From Firmicutes bacterium UBA5227 (GTDB lineage: Bacteria > Bacillota > Clostridia > Tissierellales > Sedimentibacteraceae): DNA of 16,424 nt. Positions 1 to 5,985 of the stretch are shown piece by piece (position 1 is the first letter of the stretch; each line of letters opens with the position of its first letter). Under the pieces are notes generated by a model. The model had not been told where the DNA came from, made no database searches, and was given only the letters and a program-made list of their open reading frames with translations. Made by a program: the position numbers and the translations under genes. Location: NCBI GenBank assembly GCA_002409285.1, contig DHUT01000033.1:1-16424 (forward strand). The letters are read 5' to 3'.

Positions 1-76
1 ACTTCGATACGCCTCCATATTTATGACTATATTAGATTATCAAAACAAGTGTTTTTTGTCAATGAATATTTTGATA

Positions 77-125
77 CAAGGACGGCTTGTTATTTAATGA
101 TGTTCAACTATTGTAGCCGTCCTTG
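77..125. repeat. 11-bp perfect inverted repeat downstream of serS
   Basis: Arms CAAGGACGGCT (77-87) and AGCCGTCCTTG (115-125) are perfectly complementary across a 27-nt loop. It lies about 20 nt beyond the serS stop, so it could help end serS mRNA or protect its 3' end. Neither strand has a clear T-run after the stem, so it is not a textbook intrinsic terminator. A second, weaker inverted repeat, TATCAAAA (38-45) with TTTTGATA (69-76), lies just outside it. Role unknown. Confidence 0.5.
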
Positions 126-132
126 CAATTAC

Positions 133-158
133 TTATTTTATAATCTTATTTTATAATC
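133..158. repeat. Perfect 13-bp tandem duplication across the serS stop codon
   Basis: TTATTTTATAATC occurs twice back to back (133-145 and 146-158). Read on the minus strand the unit contains the in-frame TAA stop of serS, so the protein end is the same with one copy or two. It looks like a recent slippage duplication without coding effect. Confidence 0.8.
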
Positions 159-1426
159 TTTTTGCCGCCCATATATGGCTGCAGTGCAGCAGGTATGTTG
201 ACAGAGCCATCCGCATTTAAATTGTTTTCCAGGAACGCAATCAACATTCTGGGAGGAGCCACAACAGTGTTGTTTAGTGTATGGGCAAAATACTTGTTGT
301 TAGTTTCATCCGCAACACGGATTTTCAGCCTTCTTGCCTGAGCATCTCCTAAGTTGGAACAACTTCCCACTTCAAAGTATTTCTTTTGTCTTGGGGACCA
401 TGCTTCAACATCTACTGATTTTACCTTTAAATCGGCTAAGTCTCCTGAGCAGCATTCCAGTGTTCTTACCGGGATATCCAGTGAACGGAACAGATCCACT
501 GTGTTTTGCCACAGCTTATCATACCACATTGGGCTTTCCTCGGGCTTGCAGACAACTATCATTTCCTGCTTTTCAAACTGATGGATTCTGTATACTCCTC
601 TTTCCTCTATTCCATGAGCTCCCTTTTCTTTCCTGAAACAGGGTGAATAGCTTGTTAATGTCTGGGGCAGATCAGATTCAGGCAATATTGTATCTATGAA
701 TTTTCCAATCATGGAATGTTCACTGGTTCCTATTAAATACAAATCCTCTCCTTCTATTTTATACATCATGGCATCCATTTCTGCAAAGCTCATTACGCCT
801 GTAACAACCTCGCTTCGTATCATAAATGGAGGCACACAGTAGGTAAATCCACGATCTATCATAAAATCTCTTGCATAAGAAATAACTGCTGAATGCAGTC
901 TTGCAATATCTCCCATGAGATAATAAAATCCGTTGCCTGCAACCTTTCTTGCACTTTCCAAATCGATGCCGTTAAACTTCTCCATTATTTCCGTATGGTA
1001 GGGTATCTCAAAATCCGGAATCAGGGGCTCACCGAAGCGTTCAACCTCCACATTCTCGCTGTCATCTCTTCCTATGGGCACGCTTGGATCAATGATGTTA
1101 GGTATGGTCATCATTATTTTTAATATTTTTTCTTCCAGCTCGGTTTCTTTCTTTTCAAGTTCTGCCAGTTCCTTCTGATTTTCCACAACTCTTTTTTTAA
1201 GTTCTTCGGCTTCTTCTTTTCTACCTTTTGCCATTAATCCGCCGATTTCTTTAGAGATTTTATTTCTTTCACCCCTCAGTGTATCAGCCTTTTGTTTAGC
1301 ATCTCTGTTTTCCTTATCCAGCTCAACTACCTCATCTACAAGGGGAAGCTTGCTGTCCTGAAACTTGTTTTTTATATTTTCTTTTACTATCTCAGGATTT
1401 TCTCTTACAAATTTTAAATCTAACAT
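146..1426 (-). CDS. serS: Serine--tRNA ligase
   Basis: Charges tRNA-Ser with L-serine in the cytoplasm (class II synthetase). The 426-residue length is normal. An N-terminal charged coiled-coil arm (about 30-105) that grips the tRNA long arm is followed by the catalytic domain: TSEH at 234-237 in the serine-recognition region, motif 2 with FRKE at 264-267, and motif 3 at about 385-402 with the ATP-binding Arg393. The block around WSPRQKKYFEVGSCSNLGD (343-361) matches clostridial SerS proteins I know. An in-frame ATG exists 48 nt upstream, but GGAGGAGA stands just before the ATG at 1426, and the upstream ATG would lie inside the T-box terminator stem. The gene is transcribed alone behind a serine T-box leader, so its expression should rise when uncharged tRNA-Ser accumulates. 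Confidence 0.97.
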   Translation of the reverse strand: MLDLKFVRENPEIVKENIKNKFQDSKLPLVDEVVELDKENRDAKQKADTLRGERNKISKEIGGLMAKGRKEEAEELKKRVVENQKELAELEKKETELEEKILKIMMTIPNIIDPSVPIGRDDSENVEVERFGEPLIPDFEIPYHTEIMEKFNGIDLESARKVAGNGFYYLMGDIARLHSAVISYARDFMIDRGFTYCVPPFMIRSEVVTGVMSFAEMDAMMYKIEGEDLYLIGTSEHSMIGKFIDTILPESDLPQTLTSYSPCFRKEKGAHGIEERGVYRIHQFEKQEMIVVCKPEESPMWYDKLWQNTVDLFRSLDIPVRTLECCSGDLADLKVKSVDVEAWSPRQKKYFEVGSCSNLGDAQARRLKIRVADETNNKYFAHTLNNTVVAPPRMLIAFLENNLNADGSVNIPAALQPYMGGKKIIK

Positions 1427-1470
1427 ATTCTCTCCTCCAAATTTAATTTTAGCTAACAAATGTAAAATAT

Positions 1471-1506
1471 ACAAAAATCTCGTCTCTGATTTTAGAGACG
1501 AGATTT
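1471..1506 (-). terminator. T-box leader terminator of serS
   Basis: AAATCTCGTCTCT (1475-1487) pairs perfectly with AGAGACGAGATTT (1494-1506), 13 bp with a 6-nt loop. On the minus strand a T-rich tract follows (TTTTTGTATATTTT). It sits directly after the T-box core, so this is the hairpin that competes with the antiterminator. Confidence 0.93.
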
Positions 1507-1758
1507 ACTCGCGGTACCACCCTAATTACTATACATATGTCCTGTAGGGAATTCTTCTGTATCTCAAAACCTATTACCTTCAAAAAGAACCCATGCCTAT
1601 GTATAATCACTTAATAATTTATCGCATATTTACGTCCGGGTTATTTCCCCGGAGACTCCGGAACGGATTCAATAACCAATGTATCAGCTTTCACCAAATG
1701 CCGACTCTCTGAAACAATGAATTATTTACTGCTTTCCATCATCGCCACATATTTATTT
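1471..1758 (-). promoter_or_regulatory. Serine-specific T-box riboswitch upstream of serS
   Basis: On the minus strand the leader carries the T-box core AGGGTGGTACCGCG (1523-1510), the antiterminator side that pairs with the tRNA acceptor end. It is followed at once by a terminator hairpin. Further upstream is a Stem I region with an AGAGAGTCGG segment and a GGTGAAAGCTGATAC segment, followed by GAATCC. The UCC at 1667-1665 is the likely specifier codon, serine, in agreement with the gene it controls. Uncharged tRNA-Ser bound here would favour antitermination and serS transcription. The specifier assignment rests on position and context, not on a folded model. The leader fills the 338-nt gap between serS and its promoter, and I see no other gene there. 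Confidence 0.95.
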
Positions 1759-1764
1759 AATAGT

Positions 1765-1793
1765 AATATATACTACTAAATCTGCTTTGTCAA
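1765..1793 (-). promoter_or_regulatory. serS promoter, TTGACA-17-TATATT
   Basis: On the minus strand TTGACA (1793-1788) and TATATT (1770-1765) are spaced exactly 17 bp, placing the start site near 1758, just before the T-box Stem I. The -35 box lies inside a perfect 12-bp palindrome, GTCAATATTGAC (1789-1800). No clear terminator separates sdaAA from this promoter, so some read-through from the sda genes is possible. Confidence 0.85.
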
Positions 1794-1836
1794 TATTGAC
1801 TTTATAATTAATTTTGAATAAACTTGAACAATTATT

Positions 1837-2724
1837 TCATAATGTGTTTTTTTCGCTGAATATCTGTTCTTTCAGCTTTTGTGCTGTTGGGGTTATTGCG
1901 ATTCCTCCCTGGGCTGTTTCTCTGAGTTCGGGGGGGAGCTGCCTGCCCACTTTGTACATGGCCCATACAACTTCATCAAAAGGTATTTTACTTTTTACCC
2001 CTGCCATGACGATATCGGCTGTGGTGAGTGCACTTACCGCTCCGGCAATGTTACGTTTGGCACAGGGCACCTCAACCAGGCCTGCCACAGGGTCGCAGAC
2101 TAATCCCATTATGTTTTTAAAAACTATAGCCGCAGCATCTAATGCCTGCTCGGGAGTTCCGCCCATCATCTCTACAACTGCTGCTGAACCCATTGCAGCT
2201 GCCGAGCCGCATTCTGCCTGGCATCCTCCTTCAGCGCCCGCCATCGTTGCATTCTTTGCGATAATAATTCCGATACCGGAAGCGGTAAATAATCCTTTTA
2301 TCATAGTTTCTTCGGATTTGCCAAGCCTTTCTGCGGCAGAAATTATTACCGCAGGAATTATCCCGCAGGAACCGGCTGTAGGACTTGCCACTATTCTTCC
2401 CATAGCAGCGTTGACTTCCGAGGATGAAATTGCTCTTGCCATTGCCCTGACCATGAAATCCCCCGTCAGCGTGGTGCCGTTGTCGGCATATTTTCTGAGC
2501 CTGTAAGCATCACCTCCGATAAGTCCGCTTACAGATTTAATTTCTTTTTCCTGTGCAAGGCTTGAGGAGCTCAGCATAACGTGAAGATTTTTTCTCACTT
2601 TTTCAATTATATTTTCTCTCCCAAGCTCTGATCTTTCCACTTCTTCTCTTATGGTATATTCCCATATGGGAATATTCTCTTTTTCACATGTATTTATTAA
2701 CTCAATGCCGGTTGAAACAAACAT
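1837..2724 (-). CDS. sdaAA: L-serine dehydratase, iron-sulfur-dependent, alpha subunit
   Basis: Catalytic subunit of the oxygen-sensitive [4Fe-4S] L-serine dehydratase, which converts L-serine to pyruvate and ammonia in the cytoplasm. The 295-residue length is normal for the stand-alone alpha chain. Conserved cysteines stand in the expected family motifs: Cys120 in SPTAGSCGIIPA, Cys168 and Cys172 in GGCQAECGSAAAMG, and Cys210 and Cys221 in CDPVAGLVEVPC. These include the cluster ligands known for the family. It starts right after sdaAB: the TAG of sdaAB is followed without a gap by this ATG, preceded by AAGGAGGC inside the sdaAB 3' end, so the two subunits are translationally coupled. The product supports serine fermentation. 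Confidence 0.96.
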   Translation of the reverse strand: MFVSTGIELINTCEKENIPIWEYTIREEVERSELGRENIIEKVRKNLHVMLSSSSLAQEKEIKSVSGLIGGDAYRLRKYADNGTTLTGDFMVRAMARAISSSEVNAAMGRIVASPTAGSCGIIPAVIISAAERLGKSEETMIKGLFTASGIGIIIAKNATMAGAEGGCQAECGSAAAMGSAAVVEMMGGTPEQALDAAAIVFKNIMGLVCDPVAGLVEVPCAKRNIAGAVSALTTADIVMAGVKSKIPFDEVVWAMYKVGRQLPPELRETAQGGIAITPTAQKLKEQIFSEKNTL

Positions 2725-3408
2725 CTATATGCCTCCTTCTGTGATGGGGTTTATGAATTTTACGTTTTCTATTTCTTCTATATGTCTTATTTTGTTCATC
2801 AACTCGTCAGAAATCAAGCTGTCTGTTTCCAGGGCCATTGTTGCCATCTTACCTTTTCCGCTTCTATAAACCCTCATACCGGCTATGTTTATATTATGCT
2901 CATACAAGACGGACGATATTTTTGATATAACTCCTGGCAAATCCCTGTGCTGTGTTATTATTGTGGGATGTTCACCGGTAAATTCCACATTTTGACCGTC
3001 AATATTAAAAATAAGAATATTTCCTCCTCCTATGGAGGAGCCTGTTACTTCCGTTATATGACCATCTTCTTTTGTTATAATAAATTTTACTGTATTTGGA
3101 TGGACATCTCCTAAATCCGTTTCAGTAAATTTAATGTCAATTCCCTTCGACCTTGCTATTTCAAATGATTCTCTTAAATTTTCATCCCAGGGATCCATGT
3201 TTAATATACCCGCAACCAAAGCCTTGTCTGTTCCGTGCCCCTTGTATGTCTGTGCAAATGAGCCGTGAAGTAAAAATTCCACCTTGATTATTTTCTCACC
3301 GGCAATAATGGCCGCAACCTTTGCTAATCTTGCTGCGCCGGCTGTATGGGAACTTGAGGGACCAATCATTATTGGTCCAAGAATATCAAAAACACCGTAA
3401 TCTCGCAT
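2725..3408 (-). CDS. sdaAB: L-serine dehydratase, iron-sulfur-dependent, beta subunit
   Basis: Partner subunit of SdaAA in the two-chain serine dehydratase of Firmicutes. Residues 10-30 contain GPIMIGPSSSHTAGAARLAK, the family signature of the serine-dehydratase beta domain (the SSSHTAG loop). Residues about 148-220 form an ACT domain beginning TIITQHRDLPGVISKISSVL, probably for serine binding or regulation. The 227-residue length is normal. GAAGGAGAG lies 6-7 nt before the ATG. A GC-rich hairpin (3419-3444) abuts that ribosome binding site. The gene is followed without a gap by sdaAA and preceded by the aldo/keto reductase gene with a 52-bp gap and no terminator, so all three are probably one transcript. 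Confidence 0.96.
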   Translation of the reverse strand: MRDYGVFDILGPIMIGPSSSHTAGAARLAKVAAIIAGEKIIKVEFLLHGSFAQTYKGHGTDKALVAGILNMDPWDENLRESFEIARSKGIDIKFTETDLGDVHPNTVKFIITKEDGHITEVTGSSIGGGNILIFNIDGQNVEFTGEHPTIITQHRDLPGVISKISSVLYEHNINIAGMRVYRSGKGKMATMALETDSLISDELMNKIRHIEEIENVKFINPITEGGI

Positions 3409-3418
3409 AATCTCTCCT

Positions 3419-3444
3419 TCCGGCTCTCTTATAAACCCGCCGGA
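3419..3444 (-). repeat. Hairpin abutting the sdaAB ribosome binding site
   Basis: TCCGGC (3419-3424) and GCCGGA (3439-3444) form a 6-bp GC-rich stem between the reductase stop codon and sdaAB. On the minus strand the 3' arm runs directly into AAGGAGAG, the sdaAB Shine-Dalgarno. No T-run follows, so it is not a terminator. It could tune translation or mark an mRNA processing point. Functional role is inference. Confidence 0.5.
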
Positions 3445-3460
3445 TTTATTGTTTCCTGAA

Positions 3461-4480
3461 CTATTTTATATTATTAAATGTTTCAACCGCATGTTTCAAT
3501 TTGTTTACAATAGGCAGCTTATATGGACATTTGCCTTCACACTTCCTGCATCTAACACAGGCGGTTGCCTTTATAGGTAAAGAATCATACCTTGCTTTGC
3601 CGTATTCAGGCAAATTATACCTGGTGACATATCCTTCGAAAAGAAAGACACTGGGTATATCTATACCTTCAGGGCACGGTTTGCAGTAGCCGCACCTTCT
3701 GCAGAATTCATTTCCCAGCAATTCAACTTCCTGGTTAATTTCCTTGTATTCTTCCTCTGTCAGGGGCTCTGAAGCATCCCCCACAGATGCATTTTCAACA
3801 ACTTGCTCTATAGAGTCCATCCCCGGTATGGCAATATTAATTAAATTGCTGTTTATAATATATTTCAAGGACGATTTTTGCTTTGTGAATGCGCCTCCTG
3901 CCATAGGCTTCATTGCAATGGTGCCTATGCCTTTTTCCAGTGCCTTGGTAAACAATTCCGTTCCCTGTGATTCTACGGGATTAAAAGGGAATTGGATGGT
4001 TTCAAATTCGTCATGTTCTATTGCCTGCAGCAGAATTTCTCTTATATGCCCTGTTATTCCTATGTGTCTGATGAGCCCTTTTTCTTTCGCTTCTACAAGT
4101 GCCCTCAGAGCTCCGTTTTCTGAAAGGGTTAAATTTAGCTGTTCCTGCTTGCTTGCATTGTGAACCTGAAACAAATCAATATAGTTTAGTTGCATTGCCT
4201 TTAAGCTTTTTTCCACAGCTTCTTTCATTGATTCATAGTCATAGCACATTGCCTTAGTGGCAATATAAAAGTTTTCCCTGCCTGCCTCTTTCAAAGCATT
4301 GCCTATATACTGCTCACTTACTGTATACCCTTGTGCAGTATCAATAAAATTAATACCCCTGTTTTTAGCTTCAATTATAATTTTTGTTGCTTCCTCCTGG
4401 CTTACTCTTTGTATGGGTATCCCTCCAAATCCAATTACAGATACCTCCATACCCGTCTTTCCTAATAGTGTTTTTTTCAT
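3461..4480 (-). CDS. Aldo/keto reductase with C-terminal 2[4Fe-4S] ferredoxin domain
   Basis: NAD(P)H-dependent oxidoreductase of the aldo/keto reductase superfamily; the physiological substrate cannot be read from sequence. The 339-residue protein has an N-terminal TIM barrel with the full catalytic tetrad Asp47, Tyr52, Lys76 and His107. A C-terminal extension follows with two cysteine clusters, CRRCGYCKPC (260-269) and CVRCRKCEGKC (308-318), arranged like a bacterial 2[4Fe-4S] ferredoxin. That suggests electron transfer between the barrel and ferredoxin-like partners. An in-frame ATG lies 42 nt upstream, but AGGAGGATAAT precedes the ATG at 4480, and MKKTLLGKTG is the usual family start. It is probably the first gene of an operon with sdaAB-sdaAA. 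Confidence 0.92.
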   Translation of the reverse strand: MKKTLLGKTGMEVSVIGFGGIPIQRVSQEEATKIIIEAKNRGINFIDTAQGYTVSEQYIGNALKEAGRENFYIATKAMCYDYESMKEAVEKSLKAMQLNYIDLFQVHNASKQEQLNLTLSENGALRALVEAKEKGLIRHIGITGHIREILLQAIEHDEFETIQFPFNPVESQGTELFTKALEKGIGTIAMKPMAGGAFTKQKSSLKYIINSNLINIAIPGMDSIEQVVENASVGDASEPLTEEEYKEINQEVELLGNEFCRRCGYCKPCPEGIDIPSVFLFEGYVTRYNLPEYGKARYDSLPIKATACVRCRKCEGKCPYKLPIVNKLKHAVETFNNIK

Positions 4481-4525
4481 ATTATCCTCCTGTATATAGT
4501 TTAAAGCATTTATAAAATACATAAG

Positions 4526-4557
4526 ATTGATGTACCTGACACGTTCAGGCAGTCAAT
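4526..4557. repeat. Imperfect 32-bp dyad in the leader of the aldo/keto reductase gene
   Basis: Nested inverted repeats, CCTGA (4535-4539) with TCAGG (4545-4549) and ATTGA (4526-4530) with TCAAT (4553-4557), are centred on CACGT. It lies about 46 bp upstream of the start codon, downstream of the likely promoter, so it could be a repressor operator or an mRNA 5' hairpin. No regulator can be named. Confidence 0.4.
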
Positions 4558-4610
4558 ACTGCAATGATCTTAAGAGTTATTGAACCGGAAACATTTATTT
4601 TGATAACTAC

Positions 4611-4639
4611 ATTATACTTTATGTTTTAAAAATATTCTA
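4611..4639 (-). promoter_or_regulatory. Probable promoter of the aldo/keto reductase-sda operon
   Basis: A perfect TATAAT (4616-4611) is preceded at 17 bp by TAGAAT (4639-4634), a four-of-six -35 match. The start site would lie near 4604, giving a leader of about 120 nt that contains the dyad at 4526-4557. Confidence 0.5.
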
Positions 4640-4653
4640 CCTTTTTTGGATTG

Positions 4654-4694
4654 CAAAAAAACAAACAACCCGCAATTATTTAAATCACGAGTTG
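4654..4694 (-). terminator. Minus-strand intrinsic terminator with no gene in front of it
   Basis: On the minus strand CAACTCG (4694-4688) pairs with CGGGTTG (4672-4666), 7 bp including one G-U pair, around a 15-nt loop, and is followed by TTTGTTTTTTT. This is a good terminator shape. The nearest upstream sequence on that strand is non-coding and then antisense to the radical-SAM gene, so it would end a small RNA, an antisense transcript, or an attenuated leader of the reductase gene. Confidence 0.55.
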
Positions 4695-4775
4695 CTTATA
4701 TGATTTGGAAGAAGATAAAAAAGTATTATCTGGTATAGTTATCTGCAATTTGTCATTTTTTATTCATATATTTAT

Positions 4776-4804
4776 TAAAGTCTGATGCCCGTGTTCAGAC
4801 TTTA
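4776..4804. repeat. 10-bp perfect hairpin in the intergenic region
   Basis: TAAAGTCTGA (4776-4785) and TCAGACTTTA (4795-4804) are perfectly complementary around the 9-nt loop TGCCCGTGT. No T-run follows on either strand. Together with the terminator about 80 nt away it would fit a small minus-strand RNA, but no convincing promoter is visible for it. Confidence 0.55.
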
Positions 4805-4848
4805 TTCAATCAATAAAATTTTTATAAAAATAGAAAAGTGTGCACATT

Positions 4849-4933
4849 TGTGGATAAACCTGTTGACAAGTGCCTAAAAAAGCATTAAATTTGTGTATAA
4901 CTTCTTTAAACAATCAAAGAAGCCTGTGTATAA
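4849..4933 (+). promoter_or_regulatory. Cluster of three DnaA-box-like sites
   Basis: TGTGGATAA at 4849-4857 is the exact complement of the consensus DnaA box TTATCCACA. TGTGTATAA at 4892-4900 and 4925-4933 complements TTATACACA, which fits the relaxed consensus TTATNCACA. All three have the same orientation. The last two are part of a 12-bp direct repeat, TGTGTATAACTT (4892-4903 and 4925-4936), with a 33-bp period, about three helical turns. CTTCTTT (4901-4907) and AAAGAAG (4916-4922) form a small hairpin between them. The AT-rich 4801-4838 stretch lies to the left. Whether DnaA binds here is inference. Confidence 0.6.
4863..4891 (+). promoter_or_regulatory. Probable promoter of the radical-SAM gene
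   Basis: TTGACA (4863-4868) followed at 17 bp by TAAATT (4886-4891, four of six) would start transcription near 4898, inside the second DnaA-box-like site. The first box ends 5 bp before the -35 element. Occupation of the boxes could therefore affect this promoter directly. Confidence 0.5.
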
Positions 4934-4960
4934 CTTAAAGAAAACAAGGTGAAATATTAA

Positions 4961-5890
4961 ATGTGGAATAATAAAAATTACCATACCTTTGATTATGAAA
5001 TGAAAAAAATATTTGGGGAAAAGGCGATTAAGCTGTCAATTGATGGAAATTTTACCTGCCCGAACAGAGATGGCACCCTTGGCAGCAGAGGCTGTATTTT
5101 CTGCAGTGAAAGAGGATCTGGTGATTTTAACTCAGATAAAAAAAAATCCATAACAGAACAAATTGAGGAACAAAAACAAATAATGTCAAGGAAGTGGAAA
5201 AGCAACACTTATATTGCATATTTTCAAAATTATACGAATACCTATGACACTGTTGAAAACCTGAGGAAAAAATTTTACGAAGCCTTAAGCTGTGAAAATA
5301 TTAGGGGGCTTGCCATAGCTACACGACCTGATTGCATAGATACTGAAATTTTAGAACTGTTAGAAGAAATAAACTCCAAAACATTTCTTTGGATTGAACT
5401 GGGACTTCAGTCAGTAAATGATACAACCGCAAACTTTATTAGAAGAGGGTATAAAACCGTGCAATTTGACAAAACCTATAAGCAGTTGAAAGATAAAAAC
5501 ATAAAGACCGTTGTACATTTAATTTTTGGAATTCCGGGTGAAACAAATGCACAAATGCTTGATTCGGTAAAATATGTTTCCGAAAAAAATGTGTGGGGAA
5601 TTAAGCTTCATATGCTGCATGTCTTAAAAAACACTGACTTATCCGAATATTATGAACGAACAAAATTTAAAATATTAACTATTGAAGAATATGTAGCTAT
5701 TGTATGTGACGCACTGGAGCTGATAAATCCCGAAACAGTTATTCACAGATTAACAGGAGATGGCAAAAAGTCTGAATTAATAGAGCCTTTATGGACATTA
5801 AACAAGCTAAAGGTACTGTCAGATATTGATAATGAGTTGAAAATAAGGGAAAGTTACCAAGGAAAAAAACTTCCATTGTTTCCATTGTAA
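4961..5890 (+). CDS. TIGR01212 family radical SAM protein (COG1242, YtqA/YhcC-like)
   Basis: A radical SAM enzyme of unassigned reaction; homologues are E. coli YhcC and Bacillus YtqA. In its 309 residues the cluster ligands are Cys33, Cys45 and Cys48, spaced C-x11-C-x2-C, starting at FTCPNRDGTLGSRGCIFC (31-48). This wide spacing is typical of this family and of Elp3-like proteins rather than the common CxxxCxxC. ATRPDC (120-125), ELGLQS (146-151) and IFGIPGE (188-194) are further radical-SAM barrel motifs, and GDGKKSELIEPLW (267-279) is the family's C-terminal signature. AAGGTG lies upstream of the ATG. It is divergent from the reductase operon and appears to be a single gene. The function is unknown, so I give no symbol. 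Confidence 0.92.
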   Translation: MWNNKNYHTFDYEMKKIFGEKAIKLSIDGNFTCPNRDGTLGSRGCIFCSERGSGDFNSDKKKSITEQIEEQKQIMSRKWKSNTYIAYFQNYTNTYDTVENLRKKFYEALSCENIRGLAIATRPDCIDTEILELLEEINSKTFLWIELGLQSVNDTTANFIRRGYKTVQFDKTYKQLKDKNIKTVVHLIFGIPGETNAQMLDSVKYVSEKNVWGIKLHMLHVLKNTDLSEYYERTKFKILTIEEYVAIVCDALELINPETVIHRLTGDGKKSELIEPLWTLNKLKVLSDIDNELKIRESYQGKKLPLFPL

Positions 5891-5939
5891 TGTTAATGTA
5901 ACACTATAAATGCAGATTTATTGTATAATTGTTATAAGG

Positions 5940-5961
5940 AAATACTGTATTTACAGTATTT
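5940..5961 (+). terminator. Perfect hairpin with T-run between the radical-SAM and SLH genes
   Basis: AAATACTGT (5940-5948) and ACAGTATTT (5953-5961) form 9 bp around a 4-nt loop, and the plus strand continues TTTATTC. It fits an intrinsic terminator for the radical-SAM gene. It ends only about 20 bp before the SLH start, however, and a TATAAT lies upstream at 5924-5929. If that is the SLH promoter, the hairpin would be the first element of the SLH mRNA, or an operator at its start site. Confidence 0.6.
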
Positions 5962-5985
5962 TTTATTCGATATAGGATGATGAAG

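Larger units (their letters stand above)
4481..4960. other. 480-bp signal-rich intergenic region between divergent genes
   Basis: No coding frame with a ribosome binding site is visible on either strand. The region holds, from left to right: the leader dyad and probable promoter of the minus-strand reductase, a minus-strand intrinsic terminator without an upstream gene, a 10-bp perfect hairpin, an AT-rich stretch (about 4801-4838), and a cluster of three DnaA-box matches around the promoter of the plus-strand radical-SAM gene. Each is listed separately. Confidence 0.7.

Noticed and set aside
34..62. A minus-strand promoter (TTGACA at 62-57) pointing out of the window
   Set aside because: The matching -10 at 17 bp (TAATCT) fits only three of six positions, and the gene it would serve is not visible.
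1427..1474. A 16-residue N-terminal extension of SerS
   Set aside because: The upstream ATG overlaps the T-box terminator. The ATG at 1426 has GGAGGAGA and gives the normal SerS start MLDLKFVREN.
1814..2506. A 230-codon open frame on the plus strand, antisense to sdaAA
   Set aside because: sdaAA on the other strand has all family motifs. The antisense frame is low-complexity (Ala, Ile, Pro, Ser rich), has no convincing ribosome binding site and matches no known protein, as expected for a shadow frame.
3744..4163. A 139-codon plus-strand frame inside the aldo/keto reductase gene
   Set aside because: It is antisense to a complete, well-recognised gene and has no start signals or recognisable content.
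4801..4960. The chromosomal replication origin itself
   Set aside because: DnaA boxes and an AT-rich stretch are present, but only three boxes are seen and none of dnaA, dnaN, gidA/mnmG or rpmH is nearby. A promoter-linked or titrating DnaA cluster fits better.
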